From NCBI GenBank assembly GCA_963678705.1, contig OY783212.1, forward strand, positions 17,422,001 through 17,486,000: a stretch of 64,000 nt of DNA, written 5' to 3'. Positions 28,301 to 36,378 of this stretch are shown here, piece by piece. Both the position numbers and the translations under genes were made by a program. Position 1 is the first letter of the stretch, and each line of letters opens with the position of its first letter. The notes beneath the pieces are model-generated. The model worked only from the letters and a program-made list of their open reading frames with translations, was not told the origin of the DNA and searched no databases. Source of the DNA: Panorpa germanica. Its lineage: Eukaryota; Arthropoda; Insecta; Mecoptera; Panorpidae.

Positions 28301-31300
28301 AATATCCATGTTTTGTGTTTAGTGTCTAAGAACACGCAGAGTTCGTTCCCAATCGATCACCATTTTACGTACTATGACGTATTTTACGAAATGAGAGAAA
28401 AGTGAACTCTATTTTTGCCATTCTCACTTACTGAGTTTTAGTTTTAATTTTATGTTTTAACTTTAAATGTAAGTTTCAGCTTATAAAATACAAAGAAATA
28501 AAAATAATTATACTAAATGAAATATATATGACTGACCCATGACACCAAGTACATTCAAAACAAAAACAAAAACTAAACTATCGGAATAATCTTAACTTTC
28601 TTTTCAAGATTCAAACTACATAAATAGAAATAACTTCCCTTTTTAATTTTCAGGCTGGTGTAGCCCCTTAATTTCATAAAACTAAAGACTCGCGCTGAAA
28701 GTTGAGTTTAGTTCGAGCGTTGAGCTAGTTGGATTTCTTGATAGTAAGCTAATGACAACATCGACATTTCTGCCTTATAATAATAAAACAGAACTTTTAT
28801 TCTTCGCAAACATTAAATTCAATGACGTAATATTCTTTTAAAGAATCTATTTTTCAACTAATGGATTGTTAACGAGCCATGGTCCAACGCCCGACGCCCA
28901 ACGCCCCGACGCCGCCACCGTCACCGTCACCGCCGTCGTCGATATCGTCCGGTCGTTTCAGAACCCCACATGGTGTCGAAAAATATATCATTTGTAGTTT
29001 AATGTTACCATTGTTAATGATAGAGGCGCCACTGGTCATTTTATTTTATCATTTATATTTTTGTACTCTTGCCAAATGTATGGAAGCTTTTTAAGCTGTG
29101 CTTTTTTGTTACAGGACAAATGAAAAATGATATTAATTTCAAAATGTTATTTTTAAACTTTGATTTTTATTTGCTATATCATTTTTTTATAAACTATAAA
29201 GTTCATAGCTTTAGTCAGCCGCTAGATAGTGCTGACGTAATGACTAATTGATTGGAAAATAAATAACGGTCTGTGGTCTGAGGTCTGAGGTCTGGGGCTG
29301 TAGGATCAATGCGAAATAAAGTGACTAATAGAAAAGTACATTTACTTTTACACCTCCTTTCTACACTAATACATTTAATTGTCTCTCACATTGGAACAGA
29401 CTACGTGCGACAGCCGACTATGGACAACAATGGAGCACAATTGTCCGATTCGTTTGTCCTTTACAGGTGGCGGTTCTTGTCACAAACTATCTGTCCATAT
29501 ATATATAAAAAGAATGCCGGACCTAAAAGTGTGTCCAAAATGTGTGCGAGAGAAAAAGGTGTATGTTCCTATTTGTTCTCTATGCGCATGCGTCGAAAGT
29601 AACAGTTGTCAAATCAGAGCTGTCTAGATATAATACGTGACAGTTGTTAAATATGACAGAATATTGATGTAGAATAATGTAGATATGTATAAATATAACT
29701 AAAAACGTGAGTTCTGTCCACTCCAAATATCAATTACCCCTACAGCGCATCTATGGCGTTCATGAGTATATGTTTTCACTGAACGATCACTGTTTTACCG
29801 ACAGACGAGCTTTGTACCAACTAAAGAAATATAATTTCTTTACATATTTAATATCTATTATATCTTAATAGAATATTAATATTTATTATATCTAGACAGC
29901 TGGTACTTTCGTCGCATGCGCATAGAGAACAAATAGGCACATATACCTGTCTCTCTCGCACACATTTTAATCTATAGGAAACATAGGCTATTCACACTCC
30001 ATATGCTATTAGTATATGCTCTAAGGTAGAAATACGGTTAATCTTATTCCGATTTCGATGTTTTTCGTTTTAAATGTTGACAATTTAACATATTAAAACC
30101 TTTACAAATCAAAAATTACCACTAGGTAATTAGGTAATTACTAAAAATTCGAAAAATTAAAAAAGCATTACTGATGTCAGTAAACATAAATGTATAACTT
30201 TTGTTATGTAGTGTTACATTATATTAATCTAAAAAATGATGGGAAAAGTAAAGTTTTTTACGTTACATAAACCATATATATATGTAACGGTGTTTAATGT
30301 AAATTAATCCTCTATTTCGAAATACTACTGTATTATGATCTGTAGTTTTTTTTTCTTTTTTAATTTTCTATTTTTACTTACTAAATATATTTTACTAAAA
30401 TTAAATCTTTTCAAAACCACCACGTTTGCATAAGAGCCCAATATTTCTAGCTACTACACTGCCAGGGCCGTACTTCGATTCTGTAACACGTGGAACTCTC
30501 GAAGTTAACTGCAAATTTGCTGCACGAATGTATTTCCCCGTGAATGTAGTACGGGGCTAACCTAATATTTCGAAGTCACAAACCAAAGAAGTTCATTCAC
30601 CCATGCTACAGATAAGTAAATGCAATTTTGACCAGTATTCTGTCTGGCTCCTAAAGATTGACTTACTTTACTCACCTTGGCGGACCTCAAAGTTACTTTC
30701 CCGCCACATCTCGCGCAACAAGAGTAATTGCAGTAGACGCATATGTGCCCATTGCTATCGGCAAACTTTGTTTTTACGCAGATAAAGCATGTGGCTACCA
30801 TTGAAACTCCCGATGCTATAAACCCCTCCCTACGCACCCGAATTTGCTCTTCCAGATCATCAATTTCTTGTTGTTTTCTCCTGCAATAAATTTCAATAAT
30901 GTTCAATCCATATTAAAATCAATTCGTATCACAAACTTAACATGGTACATAAAATGTTTTTTTTTGTCTTTTAAATTCGAAAGTTTTTCGACTTAAAAAT
31001 AGGATGTGTGTGTGTCCCTTTATCTCGTAAATTGTAAGTGATAGTCTAAGGGTTTATGTTTGTACGTCACTGCCTTATTTTGCAAGTTTTTCCTGACGTA
31101 ATGCATCATGAATTGGATTAGTGTAATGTTCATTTATTTCTAGTGTAAATGCAACTTTTATTTGCCAATATTAACAAACACATGAATATCACACTACATT
31201 TTACAACAAACATTTTATTAAGTTTCAGTCTTGAGAAATCTTTCATCGTTCGTCAGAAATATCAGTGTACTGCTAAGTACGACACCTTTTCTAAGGAAAT

Positions 31301-33631
31301 TGACATTACCATCGAGAAAGGAGTATTTTGAAAGGAATGGAATGGCGATCGAGGAGGCTGAGAGGAGAAGGGAAGGAGGCGCAAGTGTGGAAGAGGACCT
31401 AAGGAGATACAACAACAGGAAAGAATGGGAAAAATCGAGAAAAGCAATTACAATACAAGATATAAAATGATTTGGGAAAGTAATATACCTCAGTACTTAA
31501 TAGAAAAAGACATAAAAAACATAAGAAGAACAGCTTAGATTGGGAAATGAGGAAAAAGGAAACAGATACTGGGAAAGTAGTGAGGAAAGAATGTGTAGAG
31601 TATGTGGAACGGAGGACGAAACACTGGAGCACATTAAGTTTGATTGTAAGGAAAAAGTAGGGAGTGAGATAAATATTAGGCAGCTCTTAAAAGGGGGCAA
31701 GGAAGGGAACGGATAGATGGCAGAAATAATTAGAAGAAGGAAGGCTGAAGCTTTTTAAATCTTTTTAAGGCAGAAAAATGTAATGCCGAAAGTGAAGGGA
31801 AGAGGTGGATGGCGGAGATAGAGAAAGAGAAAAGGAAAGAGGAAAGGCAGAGTAGAAACAGGAGGGACAGTAGCAGGAGGAGCAAAGCAGTAGCAGTAGC
31901 AGTTTTGTTTTTATTTTTATAAGGAATTTTATATATATTTCTTTTTTTTCGTTTGAAAAAAATGAGAATGTTTAGATTGAATAAGGATCCAAATTGAATT
32001 AAGCACAATGACATGTATATAAATGAGTTAAGGCACAAGAATGTAGTGCCAAATGGCAAAAACATTAAAAAATAAAATAATACTAAATAAAATAATTATC
32101 GAGATAGGTTCCTGGACATGAGCCGTCTGCACGTTTTCTTTTTGACGCTTTGTTCTTTTTAAAGTTAATTGATTTTGTTCTTACATAATCATTAGGCAGC
32201 AGCATAGTCGCTGTAAAATGATGTCACAAAAGCGATGATTTTTTATTTGGTATTCTGTAAGAAATTTCCATCGATTTTATTTTTGTCGCTGGAAAAAAAC
32301 CGATCAAATTCGCATAAGGTCGCATTTAGCGGTGACTTTAAAATTTCCCATCGCTGTATTTTTTAGATCTGTCAAACAATTCGAATTATAATTTGAATTT
32401 AAGTAAAAAAAATTTAATACACAGTATATGTATAATCATATGAATATACAAATATAAATATATCAGAAAGTGAGGTTATGTTGCTTGTCAATCGACATGT
32501 ATTCGTACTTGACAAGTGTTTGAATTTTTAAATATTTTAATATTCTGAATGTCGTGATTGGTCAAATATTTTTAAAATTGATGACGTCTTAAAATACGTC
32601 ACTATACTTTTTCATCGCTGTATATTATAAGGGCGATGGGAAATTTTGCATACAGAATACCACTTTAAGGCCCTATAAATAGGCCCTAAGAATGTGAAAT
32701 AAGTGCCTGATTAAAGAGAGTTTACTGTATTTCAAAAGTGTGATGTATGTTGCTTCATGAAAACAGTTATTAGTGAGATATTTCTGTTATACTCTCATCC
32801 TAATTTCATGAAATGTTGTAATCTTAAGCGCGGCGCCCGATAAACATCAACTGAAGCGGTCCTGCACGTAATTATAAACATGGTATTTGAATTCCCAGAT
32901 TACAGTATTGATTAAATTGCCATTAAACAAACCCTAATAATAATATATAATTATAAAACTTAATTCGCTATTATCTACCGTGAAAGCAGTATTATCTCGC
33001 GAAAACATAATGATTATGTTAAAAATAGACAATTTGCAAAGTTGACTCGTATACTGGGAGTACTGGCGTGCCAGCATTACTCATGGAAGTAACTTGGCAT
33101 TCAGAAAAATCATTTCTACTATAACAGCTTAAAGTTTGTCTTTGTCACACTAATGCCGGTTTCACACCAAATAGACAGTTGCAGTCTTATGTAACGTTGC
33201 AAAATGTTGCAACAAAACGTGCAAACAACTGCAATAAACGACATAAATGTTGTAAAAACAGTCTAGTTGGTATGAACTTTAAAAAAAAACAACTTTTTGT
33301 TGCAGTTTTATGCAACTGTCTATCTGGTGTAAGACCGGCATAAGACTTTTAAAATCGTACTCAGAAAGAAGCACTCATAGTGGGGTGTGAAGAGAAATGG
33401 AGTGGAGGGGAGTGTAATGTCTGACGCCTGACAGCAAGCAAAGTGACAAGCACAGCAGATCATGTGCTCTTTACAGATAATTATTTCAATTTAATTTCAT
33501 TTAAACATATCATACCTCCACATTTCTTTCGTCTGTTCCTCCTCCTCCTTTTGTCTAGAAAAGACACCTTCAATAACATTTCTTTCCGATTCACTGAGGT
33601 GAGACAAATCTGGAGTGGGCATATCATCCAT
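1223..33631 (-). CDS. Rim: RIM (Rab3-interacting molecule) active-zone scaffold, 3' part outside window
   Basis: Six coding exons on the minus strand join in phase: 33516-33631, 30676-30880, 19423-20245, 8265-8797, 4602-4821 and 1223-1414, giving about 696 residues. In order they encode an N-terminal helical Rab-binding segment (1-64), a FYVE-like zinc finger with cysteine pairs at about 70/73, 86/89, 94/97 and 112/115, a long polar linker, a KKTVRF motif, a conserved DSGIDTSSTFTSSEDSNRGD stretch, and a PDZ domain (about 573-660). This order is diagnostic of RIM, the presynaptic scaffold that links Rab3, Munc13 and calcium channels at release sites. All junctions have GT-AG borders and matching phases (1, 0 or 2 as needed). 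The C2A and C2B domains are absent and should lie to the left of the window. Exon borders were set by eye; gene identity is firm, exact linker splicing less so. Confidence 0.92.
3185..3312 (+). repeat. possible retroposon 3' end with A-rich tail
   Basis: A locally GC-richer stretch (TTGGTGTGGCCCCCAATAGG and following) ends in AAATGAAAGAAAGAAAAAAA, which looks like the tail of a LINE or SINE. No second copy in the window confirms it. Confidence 0.35.
3731..3857 (+). repeat. diverged direct repeat, unit about 70 bp
   Basis: The 18-mer TTAGCTTGTAGTAAGCTA occurs twice, each time followed by a similar block (ACTGCACTGTAAGATAATTT and then ACTACACTGGAAGACAATTT). The core contains an imperfect inverted repeat (TAGCTTGTAGTAAGCTA). 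Confidence 0.6.
4114..4147 (+). repeat. (GT)n and poly-G microsatellite
   Basis: Alternating GT followed by GGACTGA and an uninterrupted run of 12 G. It is prone to length polymorphism. Confidence 0.8.
4602..4821 (-). CDS. Rim: RIM coding exon 5: first part of PDZ domain
   Basis: The acceptor is TTATACAG at 4822-4823 and the donor is GTGATT just below 4602. It encodes TSASWQHSSDGTRMIGQMVL, the carboxylate-binding loop region ILGLKVVG, and VKKGSIADVEGQLLPG. The ligand-loop and SIAD..G.L.PGDE pattern match the RIM PDZ domain, which in known RIM proteins binds ELKS/CAST and the tails of CaV2 channels. The length is 220 bp, ending in phase 1, which the next exon completes as Gly. Confidence 0.92.
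5734..5798 (+). repeat. dispersed repeat shared with 29745-29815
   Basis: The core GTCTGTCGGTAAAA, GTTCAGTGAAAACAT and GAACGCCATAGATG occur in the same order here and, reverse-complemented, at about 29745-29815. The family was not identified. Confidence 0.6.
8103..8168. repeat. intronic inverted repeat close to the exon 4 donor
   Basis: The arm 8103-8121 (TTACTGTCTCTGAATTGAG) pairs with 8146-8168 (which ends CAATTCAGAAACAGTAA) around a short loop. It lies about 100 nt downstream of the exon 4 donor on the RIM transcript. Confidence 0.6.
8265..8797 (-). CDS. Rim: RIM coding exon 4: linker with KKTVRF motif
   Basis: The acceptor TAG at 8798-8799 is rather purine-rich upstream, so the exon start is the least certain border of the gene. 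The two bases after it complete the codon left by exon 3, and the frame is open through an Asn/Ser-rich stretch into VFDPRLEAV. The exon contains RRKKTVRFDG and DSGIDTSSTFTSSEDSNRGD, both conserved just before the PDZ domain in RIM. The donor is GTATTT just below 8265, in phase 0. Confidence 0.85.
9511..10149 (+). mobile_element. MITE-like element, family A (AATAGGCTTGTGTCC ends)
   Basis: It starts AATGGGCTTGTGTCCTATG and ends GAGGACACAAGCCTATT, so its ends are inverted repeats of about 15 bp. It has no coding capacity. A second copy, rearranged and interrupted by a LINE, is at 46033-48804, and relics lie in the first introns of the EXTL3-like genes. The superfamily is unclear. Confidence 0.75.
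11565..11680 (-). other. candidate optional RIM exon
   Basis: A 116-bp open segment on the RIM strand has a good acceptor (pyrimidine-rich, TTTTTACAG) and a possible donor (GTAATT). It encodes EIQILNDRLNRQAILEDKMQ and then a polar tail. It could follow exon 3 in phase. Because it ends in phase 0 it could splice to exon 5 (4821) but not exon 4. No family similarity was recognised; it may be chance. Confidence 0.25.
12290..12900 (+). repeat. dispersed repeat, family B
   Basis: Segments such as CGTACCGATACGACAG, TTCATTACATTTACAGG and GTAGCGCGTATACGTCC recur in the same order at about 25690-26285. The open frames across it are not conserved between the copies, so I treat it as non-coding repeat. 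Confidence 0.6.
13292..13741. promoter_or_regulatory. cluster of four perfect CRE (TGACGTCA) sites
   Basis: Perfect TGACGTCA palindromes occur at 13292-13299, 13333-13340, 13673-13680 and 13734-13741, with a related GCGACGTC between them. TGACGTCA is the full CREB/ATF site. It is rare by chance (about one per 65 kb at even base composition). Further single copies occur at 15666, 17022 and 34890. A regulatory role is inferred only. Confidence 0.45.
14103..14882 (+). pseudogene. 5'-truncated LINE: RNase H and C-terminal end of ORF2
   Basis: The open frame from about 14140 to 14748 encodes an RNase H segment (FMWRLGHCGIRGNEIADKLA) and the Cys motif CQCGEEGTLE..IFEC typical of the C-terminus of Jockey/I-type reverse transcriptases. 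The reverse transcriptase and endonuclease are missing. The 3' end GCCTATGACGAATAAAAGTC and CAAGGCAAATAAATTAATT closely resembles the 3' end of the LINE at 46317-48103, so both probably belong to one family. Confidence 0.8.
15900..16175. promoter_or_regulatory. GC-richer segment with promoter-like features
   Basis: In an AT-rich intron this stretch stands out, with a CACGTG E-box near 15937, GTATAAAG near 16031 and a 16-bp perfect palindrome AGAGCTTTAAAGCTCT at 16157-16172. An internal promoter or enhancer is possible; no exon was found next to it. Confidence 0.25.
16279..16332. repeat. small hairpin
   Basis: CTCTGTCACTAG and TTACCC pair with GGGTAA and CTAGAGTGAGAGAG, giving an imperfect stem with an internal bulge. 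Function unknown. Confidence 0.5.
17207..17239 (+). repeat. (TA)n microsatellite
   Basis: Uninterrupted alternating TA of about 30 bp. Confidence 0.85.
18731..18868 (+). mobile_element. TA-flanked MITE, family C, short internally deleted copy
   Basis: It begins CCCAGTAAACATTT and ends AAATGTTTACTGGG, flanked on both sides by TA, the target duplication used by Tc1/mariner elements. At about 138 bp it is a deleted version of the 260-bp copies at 25808-26069 and 26463-26714. Confidence 0.8.
19423..20245 (-). CDS. Rim: RIM coding exon 3: end of zinc finger and linker
   Basis: The acceptor is TTTTCAG at 20246-20247 and the donor is GTAAGT just below 19423. It opens with VIWICVLCRKKQEHLSATG, which supplies the last CxxC pair of the zinc finger as in other RIM proteins. 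About 250 residues of polar, Ser/Gln/His-rich linker follow, probably disordered and with many possible phosphorylation sites; it ends in an acidic serine cluster near SVSSSEEEDLRSTSE. The length is 823 bp, ending in phase 1. Confidence 0.9.
21891..22047 (+). mobile_element. hAT-like MITE with 8-bp target duplication
   Basis: It begins CAGAGGCGGTTTTAG and ends AAGCCGCCCCTG, imperfect inverted repeats. It is flanked by the exact 8-bp duplication CCTATACC (21883-21890 and 22048-22055). Eight-base duplications and CAG...CTG ends fit the hAT superfamily. The inner block GCCTCGCAAAGATCTGCC is shared with 23126-23269. Confidence 0.8.
22219..22299 (+). repeat. (TA)n microsatellite, about 80 bp
   Basis: Long uninterrupted TA tract directly beside a Helitron end. 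The Tyr-Ile open frame across it is an artefact. Confidence 0.9.
22305..22645 (+). mobile_element. Helitron-like non-autonomous element
   Basis: It starts TCTTAATATACATAAATTAC, contains GTCACGTTGT and CCGCGATGGACTCC, and ends CGTGGCCGGGACAGCTAG followed by T. TC start and CTAG end, no terminal inverted repeat and no target duplication fit a Helitron. A second copy is at 39801-40122. It has an internal direct repeat of TGTTGACTAGATTGAGTAAA. Confidence 0.8.
23126..23269 (+). mobile_element. hAT-like MITE, second copy
   Basis: It begins CAGGGGTGTCTTTCCC, ends GGGCGCCCCTG and shares the GCCTCGCAAAGATCTGCC block with 21891-22047; here the block is partly duplicated. No clear flanking duplication remains. 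Confidence 0.6.
23275..23532 (+). pseudogene. transposase C-terminal fragment (mariner-like)
   Basis: The open frame encodes HQVKSALKGTRFESFEAVKK and TARVLKELTEEDFQNCF, a pattern seen near the C-terminus of mariner-type transposases. Catalytic residues are absent, and the last 35 residues do not resemble the family. It sits immediately after a hAT-like MITE end. Confidence 0.5.
23780..24010 (-). repeat. decayed LINE C-terminal remnant
   Basis: Read on the minus strand, it has GAAGATTAGAGCACATTAAG near purine-rich sequence, resembling the region at 31590-31640 that encodes the C-terminal Cys motif of another LINE. It is full of stops. Confidence 0.35.
24573..25215 (-). pseudogene. mariner-family transposon, N-terminal part only, frameshifted
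   Basis: On the minus strand an ATG at 25039 starts a typical mariner transposase N-terminus (MDQKQFRVLILHCFLMGK). A one-base loss in an A run at about 24985-24989 shifts the frame, after which WLEKCYGDSAPSETTIKRWF and DAERSGRPNEAVTPENIKKI follow, the helix-turn-helix region. The frame stops at 24621 soon after KLCSKWVPRLLTV, and the catalytic DDD domain is deleted. Ends are related (GGGCTGAAAAG and CTTTTCAACTTT outer sequences). It is not functional. Confidence 0.85.
25690..26285 (+). repeat. dispersed repeat, family B, interrupted by a MITE
   Basis: It matches 12490-12900 segment by segment (CGATACGACAG, then GATTGCATTTA, then GTAGCGCGTATACGTCC). The family C MITE at 25808-26069 lies inside it, so the MITE inserted later. 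Confidence 0.6.
25808..26069 (+). mobile_element. MITE, family C, 262-bp copy
   Basis: Inverted ends CCCAGTAAACATTT and AAATGTTTACTGGG. The inside carries GTCATGAAAGACTTCATTT and GAAGATAAAGTTGATGCGAA, shared with the next copy at 26463. Confidence 0.8.
26463..26714 (+). mobile_element. MITE, family C, second 250-bp copy
   Basis: It begins TCCAGTAAACATTCTGGGG and ends AATTGTTTACTAGG. The inner sequence is nearly the same as 25808-26069. The two copies lie 400 bp apart in the same orientation. Confidence 0.75.
27481..27545 (-). repeat. LINE 3' end fragment
   Basis: Its reverse complement (ATGTAGCGCCAAATGGCAAA and AGCATTAAAATAAAATAATA) matches the tail at 32040-32090, so it is a short 3' fragment of the same LINE family. 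Confidence 0.55.
28886..28950 (+). repeat. GC-rich low-complexity repeat
   Basis: Tandem GACGCCCAACGCCCCGACGC and CCGTCACCGTCACCGCC motifs. The proline-rich open frame over it is a by-product. Confidence 0.6.
29537..29968. mobile_element. fold-back element with inverted arms of about 80 bp
   Basis: The left arm from AAAATGTGTGCGAGAG (29537) through ATGCGCATGCG to CTGTCTAGATATA (about 29630) is repeated reverse-complemented from about 29890 (TATCTAGACAGCTG) to 29968 (CGCACACATTTT). The centre includes the dispersed repeat at 29745-29815. It has no coding capacity. Confidence 0.75.
30676..30880 (-). CDS. Rim: RIM coding exon 2: Rab-binding helix end and zinc finger
   Basis: The acceptor is TTTATTGCAG at 30881 and the donor is GTGAGT at 30675. 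It encodes RRKQQEIDDLEEQIRVRRE and then a C-x2-C zinc finger containing CFICVKTKFADSNGHICVYC and CCARCGGKVTLRSAK. The CxxC, KTKFAD and CARCGG signatures are typical of RIM zinc fingers. The exon ends in phase 0, and the last zinc-binding pair (CVLC) is on the following exon. Confidence 0.92.
31290..32095 (+). pseudogene. decayed LINE, ORF2 C-terminus and 3' end
   Basis: Plus-strand frames encode GMAIEEAERRREGGASVEED and, after frame changes, MCRVCGTEDETLEHIKFDC, the terminal Cys-His motif of many non-LTR retrotransposons. Several stops and frameshifts are present. The 3' part is purine-rich and ends in AATAAAATAATACTAAATAA. Confidence 0.7.
32249..32661. mobile_element. MITE-like element with GGTATTCTGTA ends
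   Basis: GGTATTCTGTAAGAAATTTC at the left end is repeated inverted at the right end as GAAATTTTGCATACAGAATACC (32640-32661). Internal CGATGG and CATCGCTGTA motifs also recur inverted. No open frame. Confidence 0.7.
33154..33340. mobile_element. PIF/Harbinger-like MITE
   Basis: The ends TGCCGGTTTCACACCAAATA and its near reverse complement (33310-33340) are inverted repeats of about 30 bp. They are flanked by TAA on both sides (33151-33153 and 33341-33343). A 3-bp TAA duplication fits PIF/Harbinger. Confidence 0.75.
33516..33631 (-). CDS. Rim: RIM coding exon 1
   Basis: The exon starts with ATG at 33631 and encodes MDDMPTPDLSHLSESERNVI and then an acidic, glutamate-rich helix. The PDLSHL..ER.II/VIE pattern is the conserved start of RIM and the beginning of the Rab3-binding helix. 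The donor is GTATGA just below 33516, and the exon ends in phase 2 (AG), which the next exon completes with G to give Arg. It encodes only 38 residues. Upstream sequence (33632 onwards) is AT-rich 5' UTR or promoter with no further coding signal that I can see. Confidence 0.88.
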
Positions 33632-36378
33632 CTTGATTTTATGAGATTATAATTTAAGATTTAATTTTAAACACTTTCTGTTTATTTAAATTTAAATGGC
33701 GGGAAATATTATTATAAGAACACATTTTAAATGAATGTTAAATAGTTTTGATTTTCTATTTAGATATGTTTAGATTTAACTACCGGATTAATTTAATGTT
33801 TATATTAATTATAGTTTTAGGTTATGTTATCGTTTCAACCGACGTCTGTACGTGATTATGTACAGATAATGTAAAATCCAAATTACTTCACACATTATTT
33901 CAGACATTGTATATTGAAATATTCACAACTGTCACTTGAGAGCACGATACTACAATAGCACGAATTACGTCTCTTCTGGCAATGACTGAAACACACTTTT
34001 GGTTAGAACACAGTGTCGGTTTGCACAACTCGATCTATTGGCCGTTATACGTTGCACTGACAATAAATCTGAACCCGTGTTATCACGAATACAAGGTGGT
34101 GGCGTATGAGTCATGTTTATTTTATCCAGTAATTCTGTAATTTAATAAACAATAAACCAGCACACACTTGGTGATTCCGATACTCTGATGGTGATCATAG
34201 TATCACCCCATAGTATGAGGTCTCAATGCCCGATGCCCGATGCCCGATGCCCGACCTATGTCCTAGACGAGCCGCCTCACTGACCTATTATCATCAGAGC
34301 CGGTAACTTACAACAAAGAACAGATTATGATTGAATATTTGCAGTTTGTAGTTTGCGGTTTACGGTGGAAACAGTTTCGCAATCATTTCACCCTTTTTAA
34401 TTTACAAATTGATTAGAAATGTAGATGTCACAAAAGCAGCCATTTATTCACTAAATATTTTGAGCTTCGTTGGTTGTTTGGAGTTACAATGGTCGACCAC
34501 CAACCAGAGGCTATTTGTTAATTATCCGGTGCTTGCTAATTACACAGGTTACTGATGCTACTAAGATGTATTTTACAGTTTAGTTAATTTAAATGGCGCA
34601 CGATTTATGTCTGGCTGTCACTTGACGTTGAACTGACGTTCGGGTAGTCGAACTCATCGACACACAACCACCATAAACTAAAAATCTATGTATGACACTA
34701 CAGTTTATAGTTAAGGACCAAGTCCAATCACATTTTATGCAAGTTACTCATTGTAAATGACATTTAAGGGATTTTTATTATAATGTACATTTTTTACGTA
34801 AGAACCCCGAGTTTCCATTAGACATTCATGCAGATTTAATAAATAATACTATGCGTTAAATCGGAACCAATAGCATGTTGTCAAGTTGCTGACGTCATAG
34901 AAGCAGAGCCGTTTGGTTCGGACCGATATGAGACGTCGAGAGACATCGGGAGGCGACGCTGATTGTATTGATTGCCGTGCCGCGAATAGGGCGGTGCAGA
35001 TGGCGTCCTCACTAAGCGTCGCGATGTCTTTACAGAAAATGTTTGCCAGATGGCAGCACCTACAGACTACTCAATGCTCTGTATCTATAACAGAAGGAAA
35101 ATGAAATAGATCAGTGAACATGAACGGGTTTGAACCGTGTCAATGGGGATAGAGGGCCTGAACATGTGTCTATTAGTGGGTTCAAGTCTACTACATACAC
35201 AACCCAACAAAACAATGTTGACAAGATTCGTATAGGATTCGTATTAGATTCGAACGGATTGAACCGAATCGCATTGGAATCGTATTAGATTCGGACGAGA
35301 TTTAGAGAAATTATCACTCCACTCGGAATCCAATTAGATGCGAATCGTATCACTCTGAATGGTGATTGGAATCCTATCAGACATTAGTGTGACATTACAT
35401 GAAGCTTTGTACAGCATGTCTCAATCGGCCGGAACGCTCCGTACCCCCTCTGACCGCCTTCATAATACGTTCCAAACGACGTTTGCCGAGGTGCAAGTCG
35501 TGCAACTACCTAGTATTACCACAGTACTAGCATATGTTCTCCCGAACGCTGTTTCACTAATGTCTAACCGCTCTCTGATACGAGATTGCTAAGATACGAC
35601 AAATTGTTTGTAGGGTCTTAGTTATTGTCATTTTCTGATATTCCAGAAAGAATACGAAATCATGTGGTTTTAGTATTACAGTCGTATAACATCCATCCAT
35701 CGTGTAAGCACCATAATGGTTACCTAAAACAAACATTTACACAACATTGGACATCCCTAGTTGTCTAGAAGCGTGGGAGCTTAGCGAATTGCGTGGGCTC
35801 GCACATGCTGTAAATTAGAAGCATTTGATCTTGACTTGTGATACTGCATCTCACATATTACTTATTTTTAAGAATATGCGTAATAGCCATTTCGTGATTG
35901 CATATTTTATTTTGTATCCTATCAGTTGCATTCTTTTAATTTTAGGCTCTATATATCAAAGCTCTAAGACCGATACAACACAAGCGATTGTTCGTGCAAA
36001 CCACCTCTCTGCACTAGATTTAAAAAGTATGGCAAATATTCAAACCCGAACATTGGTCTAAAGCTTGGGTATTTATTTAAGACAGTATATTTAGTTGTTT
36101 ACTACAACATCACTACAACTCGAGCAACAACAAGCAAGTTGTAGATGGTTCCGATGATGTGTCTTAATTTACCACTACGTACAGAGCGTGTACAAATGTT
36201 TGCGCTGTGTGCACGAACTATATTCGATATTCATATACGAAAACCGAACATTTAAAAACAATTAAAAATGAACAACAATTAAGTAACACAAAAGGTGTAG
36301 ATAATTGAATTAAAACACAAAAATTCTTCTCAAATTTCAAATTTAATAATGTAGAAATACAATACAATTTTTTTCTCA
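33632..36378. other. spacer between RIM start and the EXTL3-like array
   Basis: It contains the presumed RIM 5' UTR and promoter, a (CCCGATG)n run near 34226-34255, one TGACGTCA at 34890 and an imperfect GATTCG array (35224-35375). The RIM gene (minus) starts near 33631, and the nearest array gene (minus) ends at 36379. No gene was seen between them. Confidence 0.6.
35224..35375 (+). repeat. imperfect tandem array of GTATTAGATTCG-like units
   Basis: Variants of GATTCGTATTAGATTCG and GGAATCGTATTAG recur many times over 150 bp, some in inverted form (CGAATC). The unit spacing is irregular. Confidence 0.6.

Larger units (their letters stand above)
20246..30675. other. long RIM intron, transposon-rich
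   Basis: About 10.4 kb inside the zinc-finger coding region. It holds hAT-like MITEs, a Helitron, a long (TA)n tract, two mariner remnants, family B and C repeats, decayed LINE pieces and a fold-back element. No independent host gene was seen; short frames such as 27050-27268 and 28879-29094 have no support. Confidence 0.6.
30881..33515. other. first RIM intron
   Basis: About 2.6 kb. It contains a decayed LINE C-terminus (31290-32095), an inverted-repeat element (32249-32661) and a TAA-flanked MITE (33154-33340). Confidence 0.65.

Noticed and set aside
28879..29094. Proline-rich plus-strand frame
   Set aside because: It starts in a GC-rich tandem repeat and has no further support.
31399..32065. 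Three Phe/Leu/Ser-rich minus-strand frames
   Set aside because: Antisense of a purine-rich decayed LINE.
35224..35375. Repeat cluster considered as a CRISPR-like array
   Set aside because: Units are degenerate, partly inverted and without regular spacers, in a eukaryotic intergenic region.
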